This document shows positions 21,501 to 32,801 of a DNA stretch of 64,000 bases, in pieces. Position 1 is the stretch's first letter. Each line of letters opens with the position of its first letter. The stretch comes from Microglena sp. YARC (lineage: Eukaryota > Chlorophyta > Chlorophyceae > Chlamydomonadales > Chlamydomonadaceae): NCBI GenBank assembly GCA_022414725.1, contig CM039462.1:59000195-59064194 (forward strand), given 5' to 3'. A program made the translations under genes and the position numbers. The notes under the pieces were generated by a model. It had not been told where the DNA came from. It did not search any database and worked only from the letters and a program-made list of their open reading frames with translations.

Positions 21501-21712
21501 CATCAAACTTTCAGAAATGTGTTCAGTTTGCTCAAAGCGAAAATATCGCTGCATGTCCAATAATCCAGATGTAGCAGAAATATTTGATTATGAGCCAGCA
21601 CTTTGACTTTTAAGGCTACTTTTGAAGATGTAACTTTCTTATGTCCTTGAATGTTTTGTGTCATCTCCTGAAGACAATATCGTTTGTATGTACAATTTGC
21701 ACCAGTACTTTT

Positions 21713-21880
21713 GTTCCTGCCTCCCGGAGGGATTTTCTGGGTTTCGGAGCCTGGTCTTGGTCGAATCGCAATTCCGCGGAGAGCTAAAATTCTGGTTGGC
21801 GAGTGAGTGAGTCGTTCCGTACGGCTTCTAACTTCTGCTTGGGAATAATTCAAAAAAAAAACGCCGGGAGGAGGACGCCC
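21713..21880. mobile_element. MITE of the GTTCCTGCCTCCCGG family, copy in inverse orientation
   Basis: GTTCCTGCCTCCCGGAGGGA at the left and ACGCCGGGAGGAGGACGCCC at the right, with an interior matching the reverse complement of 2795-2960. It flanks ankyrin copy D as the other copies flank A to C. Confidence 0.65.
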
Positions 21881-22700
21881 AATTGTTTTTCCTTTGGAGA
21901 TTGTTTGCGATTTGGTTTTTGAAACCGAGTATAATGTTTCTTCGATGATGTAGATATTGTTGTGTATTATCCTGTCGTAAGCTTTATGAAATGTCCGATT
22001 CGTGTAGGAGACGTTCTGGCTCTGTGATCCCTTCCGCCTCAGTCGGTACGGATCACTTCATAACCTGGTAACATCGGAGCGGTCCCTTCTCAGTTCTGGG
22101 CGTCGACATTGTGCAATCGTGAAAATTTGTTGCGTCGTGCGATCATCGCTTGTGTGGAGACCGCGGCGTTCTGACACTGGGGTTCTCCTGGGGGCGGTGG
22201 TGGTGGTGTGCGCGTACTTGAGAAACACGTCCGTGATGCAGCAACGAGATGTTGGCTCTCCGTGTGTCCAGCTTGTGCCTTTGTGGGTCCTGACTCCCAA
22301 CGAGTTTGGAAGAACTTCGCCGCTGGCGACTACCAATGCACCCTTGCCGGCGACAACGGGATGAGTGTTTGATTGTGGTGAGCGGAGACTTTGTAGTTGT
22401 GTAACGCTCAGGCGTCCTCGTTTCCAGAGGAGCGTTTTGAAGGCGTCTGTTTCCTGTTGACCAGGCGTCGGTGTGAGCTAGTCTGTTACTTACTGTCTTG
22501 CGCCCCAACATCATTGTGGCGGCGTCGGCGAGGCTGTGAACATCACGGTGATGCGAGGCTTTGGCTCCGGTCGGGATTCATTGCGAGATATTTCTCTCGT
22601 CTTGCTCTGCATTTTCGTTATCTATAAGAGCCTGTTTGTGACGATCGACTTCGGTTCTCCGACAAGTTCGATTTTTTCGTTGAGAGCGTGAACCCGAGCA
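21881..22700. other. No gene recognised
   Basis: Short overlapping frames only. The GC-rich patch 22030-22600 is open on both strands and shows no motif. Confidence 0.3.
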
Positions 22701-23075
22701 TTGTTCCCTTACTTATCCTCGTTTTTTCTAGGGTTCCGCTTCTTGTTCGAGACATCTATTGGATCTCTCTATGAAGACGTCCTGTGCCGGAGCGCTGTCT
22801 TCGTTTGTGGACTCGACCGTCCGGGTGGCGCGAGGAGCATTCTTTTTCCCGGTTTGGACCATACCTTGGGAAATTTAATACAATGGGCTCCGCGTACGAC
22901 TTTGGATTCGGGCGCGGTGGCAAGTCCCATGTGTTTGAGTTACGTCGGCTACTTCACAAAGCGGCACCCTCTTGTGGACGACATAACATTTAAGATGCAG
23001 CTCCGCGAGGCAGGACGAAGCCCCCGACTCGCGTCTCGGATTGTCTTATTGGAGGGGCGTTTGTATGGTGCGTAA
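22701..23075 (+). CDS. Possible exon of an RPB11/AC19-like RNA polymerase subunit
   Basis: The frame contains GLDHTLGNLIQWA and, about 30 residues later, YVGYFTKRHPLVDDITFKMQ. RPB11/AC19 (RPC19) family members carry DHTLGN followed by a GYxxxHPxxxxxxxRIQT-type strand. The order and spacing fit. The flanking residues do not, and no start or splice sites were fixed. A chance similarity is possible. If real, it is a host or viral subunit of DNA-directed RNA polymerase. It lies alone between repeats, just upstream of a MITE. Confidence 0.3.
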   Translation: MFPYLSSFFLGFRFLFETSIGSLYEDVLCRSAVFVCGLDRPGGARSILFPGLDHTLGNLIQWAPRTTLDSGAVASPMCLSYVGYFTKRHPLVDDITFKMQLREAGRSPRLASRIVLLEGRLYGA

Positions 23076-23217
23076 AGCACTGGAATCTCTGACTAAATCG
23101 AGTGGATTCGTTTCTGTGGCTCAAGGGGCAATGTGGTTTGTGGCCATTGAGATGTTCCTCAACGTTCTTAACGCTGCTACAGTCAGCGGAAAAGAAAATA
23201 CTAATAGTGCCCCTAAA

Positions 23218-23374
23218 GGGCGTTCCTTCCTCCCAGCGGATTTTTTGAAATTTCTACTCAGAATTAGAGTCTCCAGGAACGACTCGCTAGCCTGAGATAT
23301 CAGCACAGAGGAATCACAATTCCGCTCCAGGCCATGTTTGGCAACACAGGTAAATCCCGGGAGGCGGAACGCCC
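23218..23374. mobile_element. MITE of the GTTCCTGCCTCCCGG family, copy with GGGCG termini
   Basis: Left GGGCGTTCCTTCCTCCCAGC and right CCCGGGAGGCGGAACGCCC form the terminal inverted repeat. These ends (GGGCGTTCC...GGAACGCCC) are the closest in the window to the termini of the large element at 42466-48021. Flanks CCTA and CCTG would be an imperfect 4-bp target duplication. Confidence 0.75.
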
Positions 23375-25240
23375 ATTCCTGTAAAAAATATCCAGACAAA
23401 GTTTCGTTATGTGCGGGAGACTTAAGAATCTCCGACTATCAGATATATTGATTTGCAGTAACGCTTTGAACAGGATTATGTGATGGCGCACGGATGTAGC
23501 CATCAGTTTTCACGGGGTACTTTCGAACATGTTAAATTCAGTGTCCTTTAGATGCCTTGAATTTTTTGTGTCAACAACTGACGACAGGTACTCTGTATTG
23601 ACAAGGTGTCACAATAGAAGGTGTCCAAATATCAAATGTCCCTATCTGTATTGGGTTGGTGTCTCTGAGATGCATCGACCGCATGATGCAAGCCCACCTC
23701 AGTCGACGACAGACAAGAATGGCGGAAAACGTGGGAGTTCGCAAAGAAACGTCCGCCAGATCATTCATTGCCTGTATTGGTTTCAGGGGGATTATCATTC
23801 AAATTATACAGTTAAACACGTTTCGCCGATTGGCGCATTATCTGAATGACATCATTGTTGAATAGTTGTACACAGCGACCGTGTACCGCATGGTAACTTT
23901 GCTTCAATTGATAAAATAACGAACTTGGTTAAAGCATCTTCTCTGGAACCGATTAAAACTTATACGTACTGACACCAAGACCCCATAGTATAACAGCAGT
24001 GGAATGATAACCAATTGTATTTTACAAGTATCTTTGTATATGTTTCCGGCCGATTTAGTAAGGTTGATATATGCGGACACTAAGAGTATCATTTACGTAA
24101 GTTATTGCAATTTCGTCCGGAGATGGAATTTGTGAAAAAGGGTAACGGGTTTCACCTTTTATATACTCATAGTTTGTATGGGTGATGGAGAATGGTATGA
24201 CATTGGTGTCGCGGTTGTGGTCTAAGGTAGATTGGTGATTTGTTTGTGGGCTAGGAGATGGTGAATTGTTGTGAGTCGGGAGATGGTGTGGCGATTTGTG
24301 GTGGGAAATGTTGCTGGTGATTGGTCGATTTCGTTAGTGGTGCGTAGCTCGATTTCTTGCACCATACTTCACCTCTTTGGAGTCTTGATTAGGGGGTCGA
24401 GGAGATGTTGATGGTGATTGTTGTGGTCGAGGAGATGGTGTAATGGTAGATGTTGTGGTGAACTAGGTTAGGTTGCAGTTCTCAAGAATGAGAGATTTAT
24501 AATTTCCTGTCAGTCACACAATTTTTTGTAAATTCCTGCAACACTTGTTTGATTTCCACGAACGTAGTATTGCAACACAACACGTGAGTAACCTGCTCCC
24601 CACTGCCCACTACCAAGAATATTGTTGTTAGTGCTCTGCAAATACGAAAATACCGGGACTAGACACTCTATCTGGCATAGGGTCAAGGCTTCCAAAACTA
24701 TCCATCGTGATAACTCACACTGGACAGCTCTAGATGGAGGAAAACGGGGCGGTATTGAATCGAGAAGTCACTCTCATTCGCTCACCACACAACTTAACCG
24801 TCACCTGGTACACATCACTTTAGCGCCATACTGCTGTAAATTGATTGGTGATTTAAAGGCTGAAAACGAGAAAAAACGAACCAAGGTTCTCCTCCATATC
24901 GCGATCGCAATCTAAATGTTCGAACTTTGTCATCATCTGTCTGTTATCGTCCGACGAGGTCAAGAATACACCTGGAACCGCGGTGTTTTGTGCGGATATG
25001 AAATTGCTGGATTAAATGAAACTGGTGGAGAGCAGTGAATTCTTCTATATCGTTTACTTGGTCGACTGAACTTTGCTTTGTTGCATATTTAATGGTAATA
25101 TTTATCTTGTGCATGAGCCAACTCAGTCCAAGTATTATTGTTAACTAAATATGGTATTGCAATGACATTGCATATATTATATATGTGAGATTTAAACGCA
25201 ACATGCCCAAAATGCCAAAAAAAATAAGTGTTGTTTTTGT
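23375..25240. other. No gene recognised; GGTG-rich low-complexity patch at 24180-24470
   Basis: AT-rich sequence with only short open frames. Between about 24180 and 24470 GAGATGGTG/GGTGATTG words recur in a degenerate fashion. Confidence 0.4.
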
Positions 25241-25242
25241 TT

Positions 25243-25376
25243 TTTCCTTGTAAAACCAATAAACACAGAAGTTTTAAACACCCAAGTCAGAAAACCATTC
25301 TTAACGCCAATTTTATAACGGCGATGTTGTTTATTTCCATCTGATATATGTTTTCATTTTACTGTTCCGCCGACTG
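25243..25376. mobile_element. Relic of the right end of the Fanzor/mariner transposon
   Basis: TTGTAAAACCAAT, then AAACACAGAAGTTTTAAACA, ATTCTTAACGCCAATTTT, CGGCGATGT and TTACTGTTCCGCCGACTG match 60118-60471. The helix-turn-helix part of the transposase is deleted in between. The end GACTG at 25372-25376 is the transposon terminus. Confidence 0.7.
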
Positions 25377-27215
25377 AAGACAGTATGCTTACAAAGATTG
25401 ACTGAATTTGTTTTTCTGCGTTTTATGACAATGTATGTTTTGTACGTCGGTGTTTTAGTTTTGCAAGTTGTTACTCCAAAGAAAAATTTGGTCATCGAAA
25501 AAATCGTTTTTTTTGTATTCTATGCGTCTTGCAGATACATATAATCGCGCGCTCCGATGAAAATCAATGATAGAATAATTATGACTAATATATTGCTGAT
25601 ATTCTTTTTGTATTTTTTGTAATTTATCTGTATCGTCCACCCGCGTTCTCGTTTGGATGGCTACGTGCTTTTTTAGTGTTTGGTCTATCAACAAAAGTCC
25701 TAATATTGGTGCAATAAAGTACTCCCTTTTACTTTGACTTGGTCATTATAATGAATATTGTGTATACAAATATAGTCTTGAACCATACAATCGATATGTG
25801 GTTCTTTTGTTGGCTTGGGTCCAATATTGTAAAAAAGAAAGAAAAATGTAGCGATTCCAATTAAATGCACAACAAATGGGGAATGCGAAACCATAATGCG
25901 TTGCAAATTTCTCACAGTTTATATAGTTTGGACAGGTGTGCGAACAAAACCCCATAGAAAATACTTGACAGTCTGTGCCTTGCGTCAAATGTTCGTTGAA
26001 TCATATTCTAAATACCTTTGTAGAATAAAATTAAATATACATGTCCTCGGTCGTCGTAAAATCAAAATCAAGCACGCCAAAATACACCTGAAGAAATGGG
26101 GAGTGATGAAGATGAAGATGACGATGACGACAATCGAGATCAAATTAAGCGCCGCGTGACGAAGAAGACTGTACTGTGTGTGGTCTGGGTCGAAAAGTAT
26201 GGGAAGTTGTCTATCAGTCGCTCATTCTTCCGACATCTCTAAAGAACAACACGGTTAGACCATAGAATTTTGCCGTTCAATGCTTTGAATAAGTGGTCCA
26301 ATCAGAACTCGATTCCCAACGACCAGAGGATCGTCGTAAATCAGAGCCAAGCGGAAACCATCACCTAGAAAGCACGGTGCGACTATCGCGAAGAAACCTA
26401 TAGATTCTTTCGACATGTGGTCGCTTTTTTCGAGAGGCATCCGACGAGAGAGAACGCAATCTCGTCGTGGCAGCACTCAGCAAAGACACCGCTCTGATAC
26501 CAGCTGAAAAACAAGGGACGGTATTCAGTAATTTGTTTAATTTTAGACGAGTACCAGCGCGTACCCTGCGCACGCTATGGCGAAGATGGCGGATCCGTCA
26601 AAATTATCAGGTGGAATAAGAATCGAAGAAAAATGCACTGGGTGATTGTAGAAGAGATGCGGCAGTCGAGGTAGACCGACGCGTTCGCGTGATCCAGCGC
26701 GTGTGGAGGAAAGTTACGTTGACCCTGCTTATTCAGTCCCGTGCAGAAGCCGACTGAACAGAGAGGTTTCTGACGGTTGAACATTGATCTGACTACATGT
26801 GTGTATGATCTACATTATGACCGTGAATCCGCAGTTTGCGTGTGGCGATTGCTGGGATGGGGTTGGTTTCTACATTCATTATATCGAGATTTATCTTTCT
26901 CTATCGACGTTTGCGTGTGAGACAGGGAGAGAGAGAGGGAAATCATGGCAGCAGCATCATTTAATCATCTTGTTACATCACCCCTCGAATTTAAAAATAA
27001 ATGGAAACTAGAAGTACTGATTGTTGCTAGACGTGTTGTCTCAATTCAGTGACACAGTAGCTAAATGAGCAGCTAAGGGTAGCGGGCATGATTGGACAAG
27101 TCTATAATCTCTGATGGGATCCGCGGGATTGACTCGCAGTGTCATCCAGCGCTTGTGCTCCAGAGCCCAGAAGATCCTCGCCAAAAGCCGATTCGATTGG
27201 CCGTAAAGGGCAGGG
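25377..27215. other. No gene recognised
   Basis: AT-rich, with short frames on both strands only. I see no exon, RNA gene or repeat that I can support. Confidence 0.4.
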
Positions 27216-27217
27216 AG

Positions 27218-27804
27218 TCAGGAAAGCGCTGAGCATAACTCATGATACACAGTTGAAGTGCACGGATTCGCTTCCGCTTTTTCTAGCACCACAGTCCCCT
27301 CGTACACCATGAAATCGAGGTAGGGTTGAAGGAGGTCGCTATTCGGTCGCTGTCCTTTTTCATTTATCCTGGACTGTCGAACGAAGTGGTGGAGCCCAGT
27401 GTAACCCAGGACGATAGCCTGGGGCTCGAACTCAGGTTCCAGTACATCAGTGGGGGAGTCTCCCATCCAGAAGTAGTAGCGACGTGCTGGAACCTGTCGT
27501 CGAAACCCAGGTATATCGTTGACCAGTAGTGTATTTCTGAGCTTTCGTCAGAAATGACAGTCGCCCTCGTGCACCATGAACTCGAGGTACTCGGCGGGTG
27601 GTAGGGGCTCGACGGTTTGCTGTGACTCTTGAGGAGATCCCTCGTCTCTTTCATGAATTTGTTAGTGATCAGCGAAAACCCATGTTGGAAGCACACATCT
27701 TTTTGGGCGACCGGTTTCCAAATGATCGTTGAGGGGGTCCTCCGTTGAACCACAAGTTGGTAGCGAAACAGCTGGGCCGTGTTCGTGAACTCGAAGTTTG
27801 TCAA
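27218..27804 (-). pseudogene. Unrecognised minus-strand gene remnant, frameshifted
   Basis: Two overlapping frames in the same direction carry protein-like pieces. One is NKFMKETRDLL in the upstream part; the other is YYFWMGDSPTDVLEPEFEPQ followed by QPYLDFMVYEGTVVLEKAEA. The phrase (Q/E)YL(D/E)FMV(Y/H)EG occurs twice (about 27320 and 27580), hinting at an internal duplication. I do not recognise the family. Confidence 0.3.
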
Positions 27805-27885
27805 CCTGTTGAAACATATCGTCGAGAGTTGAGAGTTGAGAGTTTACTGTGTTTGTCGAACCTGTTCCCAGAATTTATACTCCGT

Positions 27886-27925
27886 TTGGGCACCCTAAAC
27901 CCCACCGTGGGGTTAGGGTTTATAC
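27886..27925. repeat. Palindrome with telomere-like arms
   Basis: ACCCTAAACCCCACCGTGGG followed by GTTAGGGTTT forms a near-perfect inverted repeat whose arms resemble CCCTAAA/TTAGGG telomere words. It is a single copy without a repeat tract. Confidence 0.55.
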
Positions 27926-28159
27926 AACTTACCATTGTGTATTATACCACATTTTCTATCAGAAGCGGTACAGCATCTTTGTGACCTCTCTTGTACGCGG
28001 TCCCTCTGAATCCTCTGGGTCTGCGGCACCTCGTCCCCGACTTCTCTCTCTCTCTCCTCTCTTCCTGTGCGGAAATGAATAGTCGGTTGAACAGTAAATT
28101 AAACTTCCCAATTTCCACTTAAAAACAGGTGTTAAGCTGATGTCTGCAATTCCTCATTA

Positions 28160-29473
28160 TCATACACCCGTCTGGGGGCGGTGAACCGGAGAACCCTTCA
28201 CATGATGGATCAAGTCCGAAACTGTTTTGAACTCCTTATTACATTGTCTGCAACACACACCGTGTGCACTGGGTTGATCCAGGATAATACGTCGATGCGC
28301 GACACTTAGCTTGTAAAATAGATAACGATAACGAGACCACTTGCATCCGCGTACCTCGAACACACCGCGGAACATCGAGTCCCAATCACGCACGCATATT
28401 CTTTTCACGATATTCGCAACCATGCAGTGCACTTGATTGCGAATTTCAGCATCTTGTGAAGCGATACATTCCTGCTTAATGGCATCTCCATAATTGCGTG
28501 AAAACACGGCATGCGTCAGCTTGGGGAAATCGCCCACCGAGGAAGCAACGTCAGCCATCACGGCACAAGATATCGAGCCAGCATGTGCAATTATGACATC
28601 GAGGGGCAGGTCTTTGAGATCAATGCATAATTTTGTAATGAAGCCGGTAAGCTTGCGGATGAGCAGAGCGTGCGTAACCCCAAGAATATCGGCTGTTGTG
28701 CATGACACCACCAACTGATCCTTGGGCAACAGCTTGTCGAGCAGCTGACCCTTGGGCACCACACTTGCGCAGCACTTGAACACATGTGCAAGATCTTGAG
28801 ACGACATGATGTGGTCATCCAATTCATCCAACGATGCCTTCCGCATGGAACCACGAGAGTCGTGCAGCCTCCTTGTCCGCGATTACTTTTGCTGTTGCGA
28901 GTTCGCAAAGCTCGGTGTTAGCAAGAATAAGAAGAACTGTCGCCGAAACAAACCGCATCCTTTATAAGGAACTCCCGCGCACGCGCATACACATCGGCGC
29001 TCCAGAGAAATGTGAGGTCGTAGGTGAGGTCGACATATCGTTTGTACATGCCAATTGTGATGGAGGGCAGTCCCCTACAAATATACGAAACAACCTCTGG
29101 ACCAACCCCTTCAGGTCATTCTTGACAGCAAAATCGCAAATAGTGTTTTCCCGGTAGACATGTCTGACAAATGCGTTTGCCAAACTGCCAATACACTTTG
29201 GAAGTATTCGGGTGAGCGTCACACAACTCACATCCGCGTCCGAGAATCAGCATTACCGCGTTTTCGATACGAGCATTCACATCACACACTTTTTTTGCTG
29301 AAGATCCCGCAGACCAATTGGAAAAATAGTTTCCCATATGTCATCGCCGACGAAGGTCGCGCTCTCAGCTGACTCAACATACATACGCTCACAAGCGGGC
29401 GCAATGCCGCACGAACCGTCTTCAAAGGGAGCCTGTGGGCAGGCGTCTCAATGATTCCACAACGCAACAGCAT
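28160..29473 (-). pseudogene. Virus-like F-box/zinc-finger protein, about 430 residues over several frames
   Basis: Reading from 29473: LRCGIIETPAHRLPLKTVRA; then in another frame DDIWETIFPIGLRDLQQKK; then GRGCELCDAHP....YWQFGKRICQTC, a CxxC...CxxC zinc site; then MYKRYVDLTYDLTFLWSADV; then ELCELATAKVIADKEAARLS. From 28846 a clean 228-residue frame follows, ending in a C2H2-like finger (CCRQCNKEF...LIHHVKGSPVH). At least four frame changes are needed. An F-box-like start followed by a CxxC/RxCxxC site and a long alpha-helical region is a layout known from algal, fungal and large-virus F-box proteins. The assignment is by pattern. The neighbour at 29701 is also virus-like. Confidence 0.5.
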
Positions 29474-29700
29474 ATCTGGGACAATATTACATCCACCAAT
29501 ACATTGGGAATATCAGGTATCCTTGATTCGGACATTGTCATTGGTGGTGTCTTCTTTCAACAAAGCGGGACACCTTTATATGAATTGCAGCTTGGAAAGG
29601 TGCTAAAAAATATGCGAATCAACTTCTCTCAGAAACGCTTGGGAGAGGAAGCGAAGCGAAGCAAAGCGCCAACCCATCTAGCATCGCGCGAGTCACTGTC

Positions 29701-30061
29701 TCACTCATCCTGTTCGTCACCGCAGGCTTCGCCATACCAGGCGTACTTCAAAACGTTCGCTAACATACCATTGTAAACGGTGGCTTCGCCCACCTCGAAG
29801 TACTCGGCACCCACATCTCTTCTTGGCTGGATTCTGGAATCGTAACCACCGCGCATGTACCCGAGCAGTGTCGCCTGCATCCACGCACGCTTGTGCATCT
29901 CGAACATGGATGGCAAAAATGATCTGGGATCCATTGGGGTACTGCGAGAGCCTCTTGCAGAACGGATGGCTGGTCCGGCCGACCTTTACGACCAACGGGG
30001 ACTTGCCTAGGAACTCGCGCTCGACGAGGGCGTACACGATGTGGTGGGTGTGGTGCGCCAT
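29701..30061 (-). pseudogene. T5orf172/GIY-YIG-like domain protein (one frameshift)
   Basis: From ATG 30061: MAHHTHHIVYALVEREFLG, then LVVKVGRTSHPFCKRLSQYP and GSQIIFAIHV. After a shift near 29905, FEMHKRAWMQATL follows, with a late GAEYFEV. The pattern VYAL...VKVGRT...RLxxYPxGS....E..........EYF is that of the T5orf172 (MUG113) domain, a GIY-YIG-related nuclease fold often found in NCLDVs and phages. It has about 120 residues in total, a usual size for a stand-alone domain. The frame break makes it a pseudogene or a one-base error. It lies in the run of virus-like genes from 28 to 41 kb. Confidence 0.6.
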
Positions 30062-30174
30062 GGATGGATGATACACAAGGGAAGGGAAGCTTGACTCAGC
30101 CAAGATGGCTGTCGCGAGCTTTATACCGTGATAATCGGGCGTTTTTACGAGGTCCAAGAGAGATCCAAGGACGA

Positions 30175-30440
30175 AGATGCGCCGTTTGCCGCGCATGCAT
30201 TTTGTCATGTCTTCACGATGCTCTCTGTTTGTTCGTGAACTCCCATTCTATTTTTGGGGAGCCTTCGGTCCCAGATGGACGATCGAACGATCGATGGAGT
30301 TTGCGACAGGACGAGGAGGACGAATATGCGCCGGTTGCCCGCGCATGCATGTCACGATGCTCTTTGTTCATTCGTGAAGTCCCACTCTATTTTTTGGGGC
30401 CTCCCAGTGGGTCCCAGGGACGGACGACGGGAACCGGACG
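30175..30440. repeat. Direct duplication, ~145 bp
   Basis: CGCGCATGCAT...CACGATGCTCT.TTTGTTC.TTCGTGAA.TCCCA.TCTATTTTT at 30190-30260 recurs at 30335-30400. It lies in the upstream flank of the T5orf172-like gene. Confidence 0.65.
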
Positions 30441-30847
30441 GACGGAGTGGACAAGATATCGCCCTTGACATCCCCCTTCTTATCTCACGCTTTCCGCCTG
30501 TTTGTCACAGTCCACATATAGAGACTGGCTACATCCACGAGTGGCTCGTCGCTCGATGAATGCCTCTGCCACAAATATCAAAAAAATTGAATTGGATTAG
30601 TCCGGAAACAATGAATAAACTCAAACCAATTAAAACCCTAAACTCCAACAAATTCTAATGAATTTCCCCACAGTCTGTCACCAGACAACTGAACATATCA
30701 TATCATGAATGTGAGGACACATTTGACGTGTCTGGTGATCACGACCTTCTATTGGTGGCACTAAAAGCTTCGCTTGATACTGCTGCCTATTACGAGGTAT
30801 GGACTCTGGACACTCTTACTACTTTCGCAGACGGTTGTCACAACTGA

Positions 30848-31510
30848 ATGTATCGAAAGTGTCACCGCGTCTCGCGATGGGTTGCACTTGATATATTGCG
30901 CATGCGTCTGTCCTGCCGTGAAACAAGAGTGTCTCGCAGCGTCTCCTTCACTGGATCATCTGGATCATCTTGCAGTAAGTCTTCAAAAGGACTGATCTTT
31001 GCGCTCGATCTGAGTGGATATGACGGAGGAGGGAGAGTACATGTTGCCAACTATTTGAACCCTTTTCTATGGCGAAGTGGTGCATGGAGACATGGAAATG
31101 CTCCTGCGTGGCTTGACCTTGAATGCTCATTACCCTGTTCTACACCCGTATCCGAACCATCTTTTGCGATAGGTGTCAAAACCACTCGCACCCTCGCGTG
31201 GCTTGACATTGAAGCGCCCGATACAGTCCGAATGAACGGAGAACTCCGAGATTTGTACTACTTCGGTGCCATCAAGTCCTCATCATCTGATGATGATGAT
31301 GATTACGCATATGATGATTCCGCACATGCTGATTCCACATATGATGATTCCGCACATGCTGATTCCGCATATGATGATTCCGCACATGCTGATTCCGCAT
31401 ATGATGATTCCGCATTTGATGACACTGTCCCTAACATTGATTCAGATCCTGAACAGGTAGATAGTGGCTTTGGATATATCACGCCTGAACAAGGCAGCGC
31501 ATGGGTATGA
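30848..31510 (+). CDS. Hypothetical protein with acidic AYDDSAHADS repeats
   Basis: The 220-residue frame has a middle part with WRSGAWRHGNAPAWLDLE and TLAWLDIEAPDTVRMNGEL, repeating the word AWLD(L/I)E. A Ser/Asp tract and about four copies of the ten-residue unit AYDDSAHADS (30 bp at DNA level) follow, and then a short tail. The first 50 residues look less protein-like, and a GTAAGT at about 30974 could be a splice donor, so the true start is unsure. AATAAA is present 30 bp after the stop. No family is recognised. The repeat is a minisatellite, so length polymorphism is expected. Confidence 0.4.
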   Translation: MYRKCHRVSRWVALDILRMRLSCRETRVSRSVSFTGSSGSSCSKSSKGLIFALDLSGYDGGGRVHVANYLNPFLWRSGAWRHGNAPAWLDLECSLPCSTPVSEPSFAIGVKTTRTLAWLDIEAPDTVRMNGELRDLYYFGAIKSSSSDDDDDYAYDDSAHADSTYDDSAHADSAYDDSAHADSAYDDSAFDDTVPNIDSDPEQVDSGFGYITPEQGSAWV

Positions 31511-31621
31511 GACAAGTACTCCCCTCTTTTTTTTTAATTCCAAATAAAACCATTATCGACATCGTTTCCTCAGTTTTCGTGTGGACGTGCGAATGAGTCC
31601 CCTATTATTCCATGCGGTGTG

Positions 31622-32262
31622 TCCCACTTTATTTGAGAACAATGTTATCATTTTCGGATTCAATCACTGTGTGTGTAAATGAGTAACTTGTAACACATTT
31701 GACCATGTGACAAACAAATAAATCTCATTTTTCTCCAGTGGTTACAATGGTTACAGTTACAATTGGATTTATTAAGGGTGGGGAGAAGGACATAGGATCA
31801 AGCAGACTCCTGCTCAATGAAAAACACTTCATGCGTTTGGTAGGACTTTATTTTCATTTTCGGATTCAATCAATGTGTGTGTAACTGAGTAACTTGTAAC
31901 CATGTGAAAACAAAGAATCACATTTTCTCATTTTCTCAATTGACCATGTGACAAACAAATAATCTCATTTTTCTCAGTGGTTACAATGGTTTACAGTTAC
32001 AATTGGATTATTAAGGGTGGGGAGAAGGACATAGGGATCAAGCAGACTTCCTGCTCAATGAAAAACACTTCATGCGTTTGGTAGGACTTTATTTTCATTT
32101 TTGGATTCAATCAATGTGTGTGTAACTGAGTAACTTGTAACCATGTGAAAACAAAGAATCACATTTTCTCATTTTCTCATTTTCTCAATTGACCATGTGA
32201 CAAACAAATAATCTCATTTTTCTCAGTGGTTACAATGGTTTACAGTTACAATTGATTAGCTG
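31622..32262. repeat. Tandem repeat, ~235-bp unit, about 2.5 copies
   Basis: Blocks TGTGTGTAA.TGAGTAACTTG, TTGACCATGTGACAAACAAA, GTGGTTACAATGG and TTAAGGGTGGGGAGAAGGAC recur in order at 31660, 31870 and 32110. Non-coding. The first copy starts next to TTTATTTGAGAACAAT, the shared 3'-end motif. Confidence 0.8.
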
Positions 32263-32439
32263 AGTATTCAAATGCTGGTTTAGGGTTAGTGTCCTTATTT
32301 TTCCTCTGGTGGGGGTGTGATTTGATGTGCAGGGAGTGAGCTACGTGAAGGGCGATTCAATCGATTCGGTATAAAGTGAAAACGATAACGGCATTATTAT
32401 TACTACTACTACAGTCAGCACCGAGACAAATCCGGTATT

Positions 32440-32792
32440 ATGGGCACTCATTCTGAACATAATGGAGGGTCGTTTACTTCTGCAACTGATTCTGCTGATG
32501 CCCCATGAAAAAGGGGGCAGTCCATGCTGTCCAACAGGCGGTACAGACAGATCGAAGAAAATTCAAGAGATCCTCATCGGAGACAGCAAAGAAGAAAACG
32601 ACTGGGTCCTCTTATCCAGGCTCCTCACAGAATTCAGGGAAATTATGCAGTTTGATCCTGAGGGACCTACGTATGGAGCAAGGGACAAGGCAAAAACAGT
32701 GCGAATACCACAGAAACAGAAATATTGCCATCAAAGATCTTGCAACAATGGTTCGTTCAAAGCTTAAAGACGAGTCACATGATGTTTATTAA
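32440..32792 (+). pseudogene. Small ORF upstream of the D5-like gene, frameshifted
   Basis: ATG 32440 begins MGTHSEHNGGSFTSATDSAD and meets a stop at 32506. One base over, the frame continues as KKGAVHAVQQAVQTDRRKF and runs to 32792, ending in AIKDLATMVRSKLKDES. The break lies at an A-run (ATGAAAAAGG). It is a short basic protein with no recognised family. The stop lies 10 bp before the D5-like ATG. Confidence 0.35.
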
Positions 32793-32801
32793 ACACTCTA
32801 T

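Noticed and set aside
27886..27925. Internal telomere
   Set aside because: Only one inverted pair of telomere-like words, without a repeat tract. Kept as a palindrome only.
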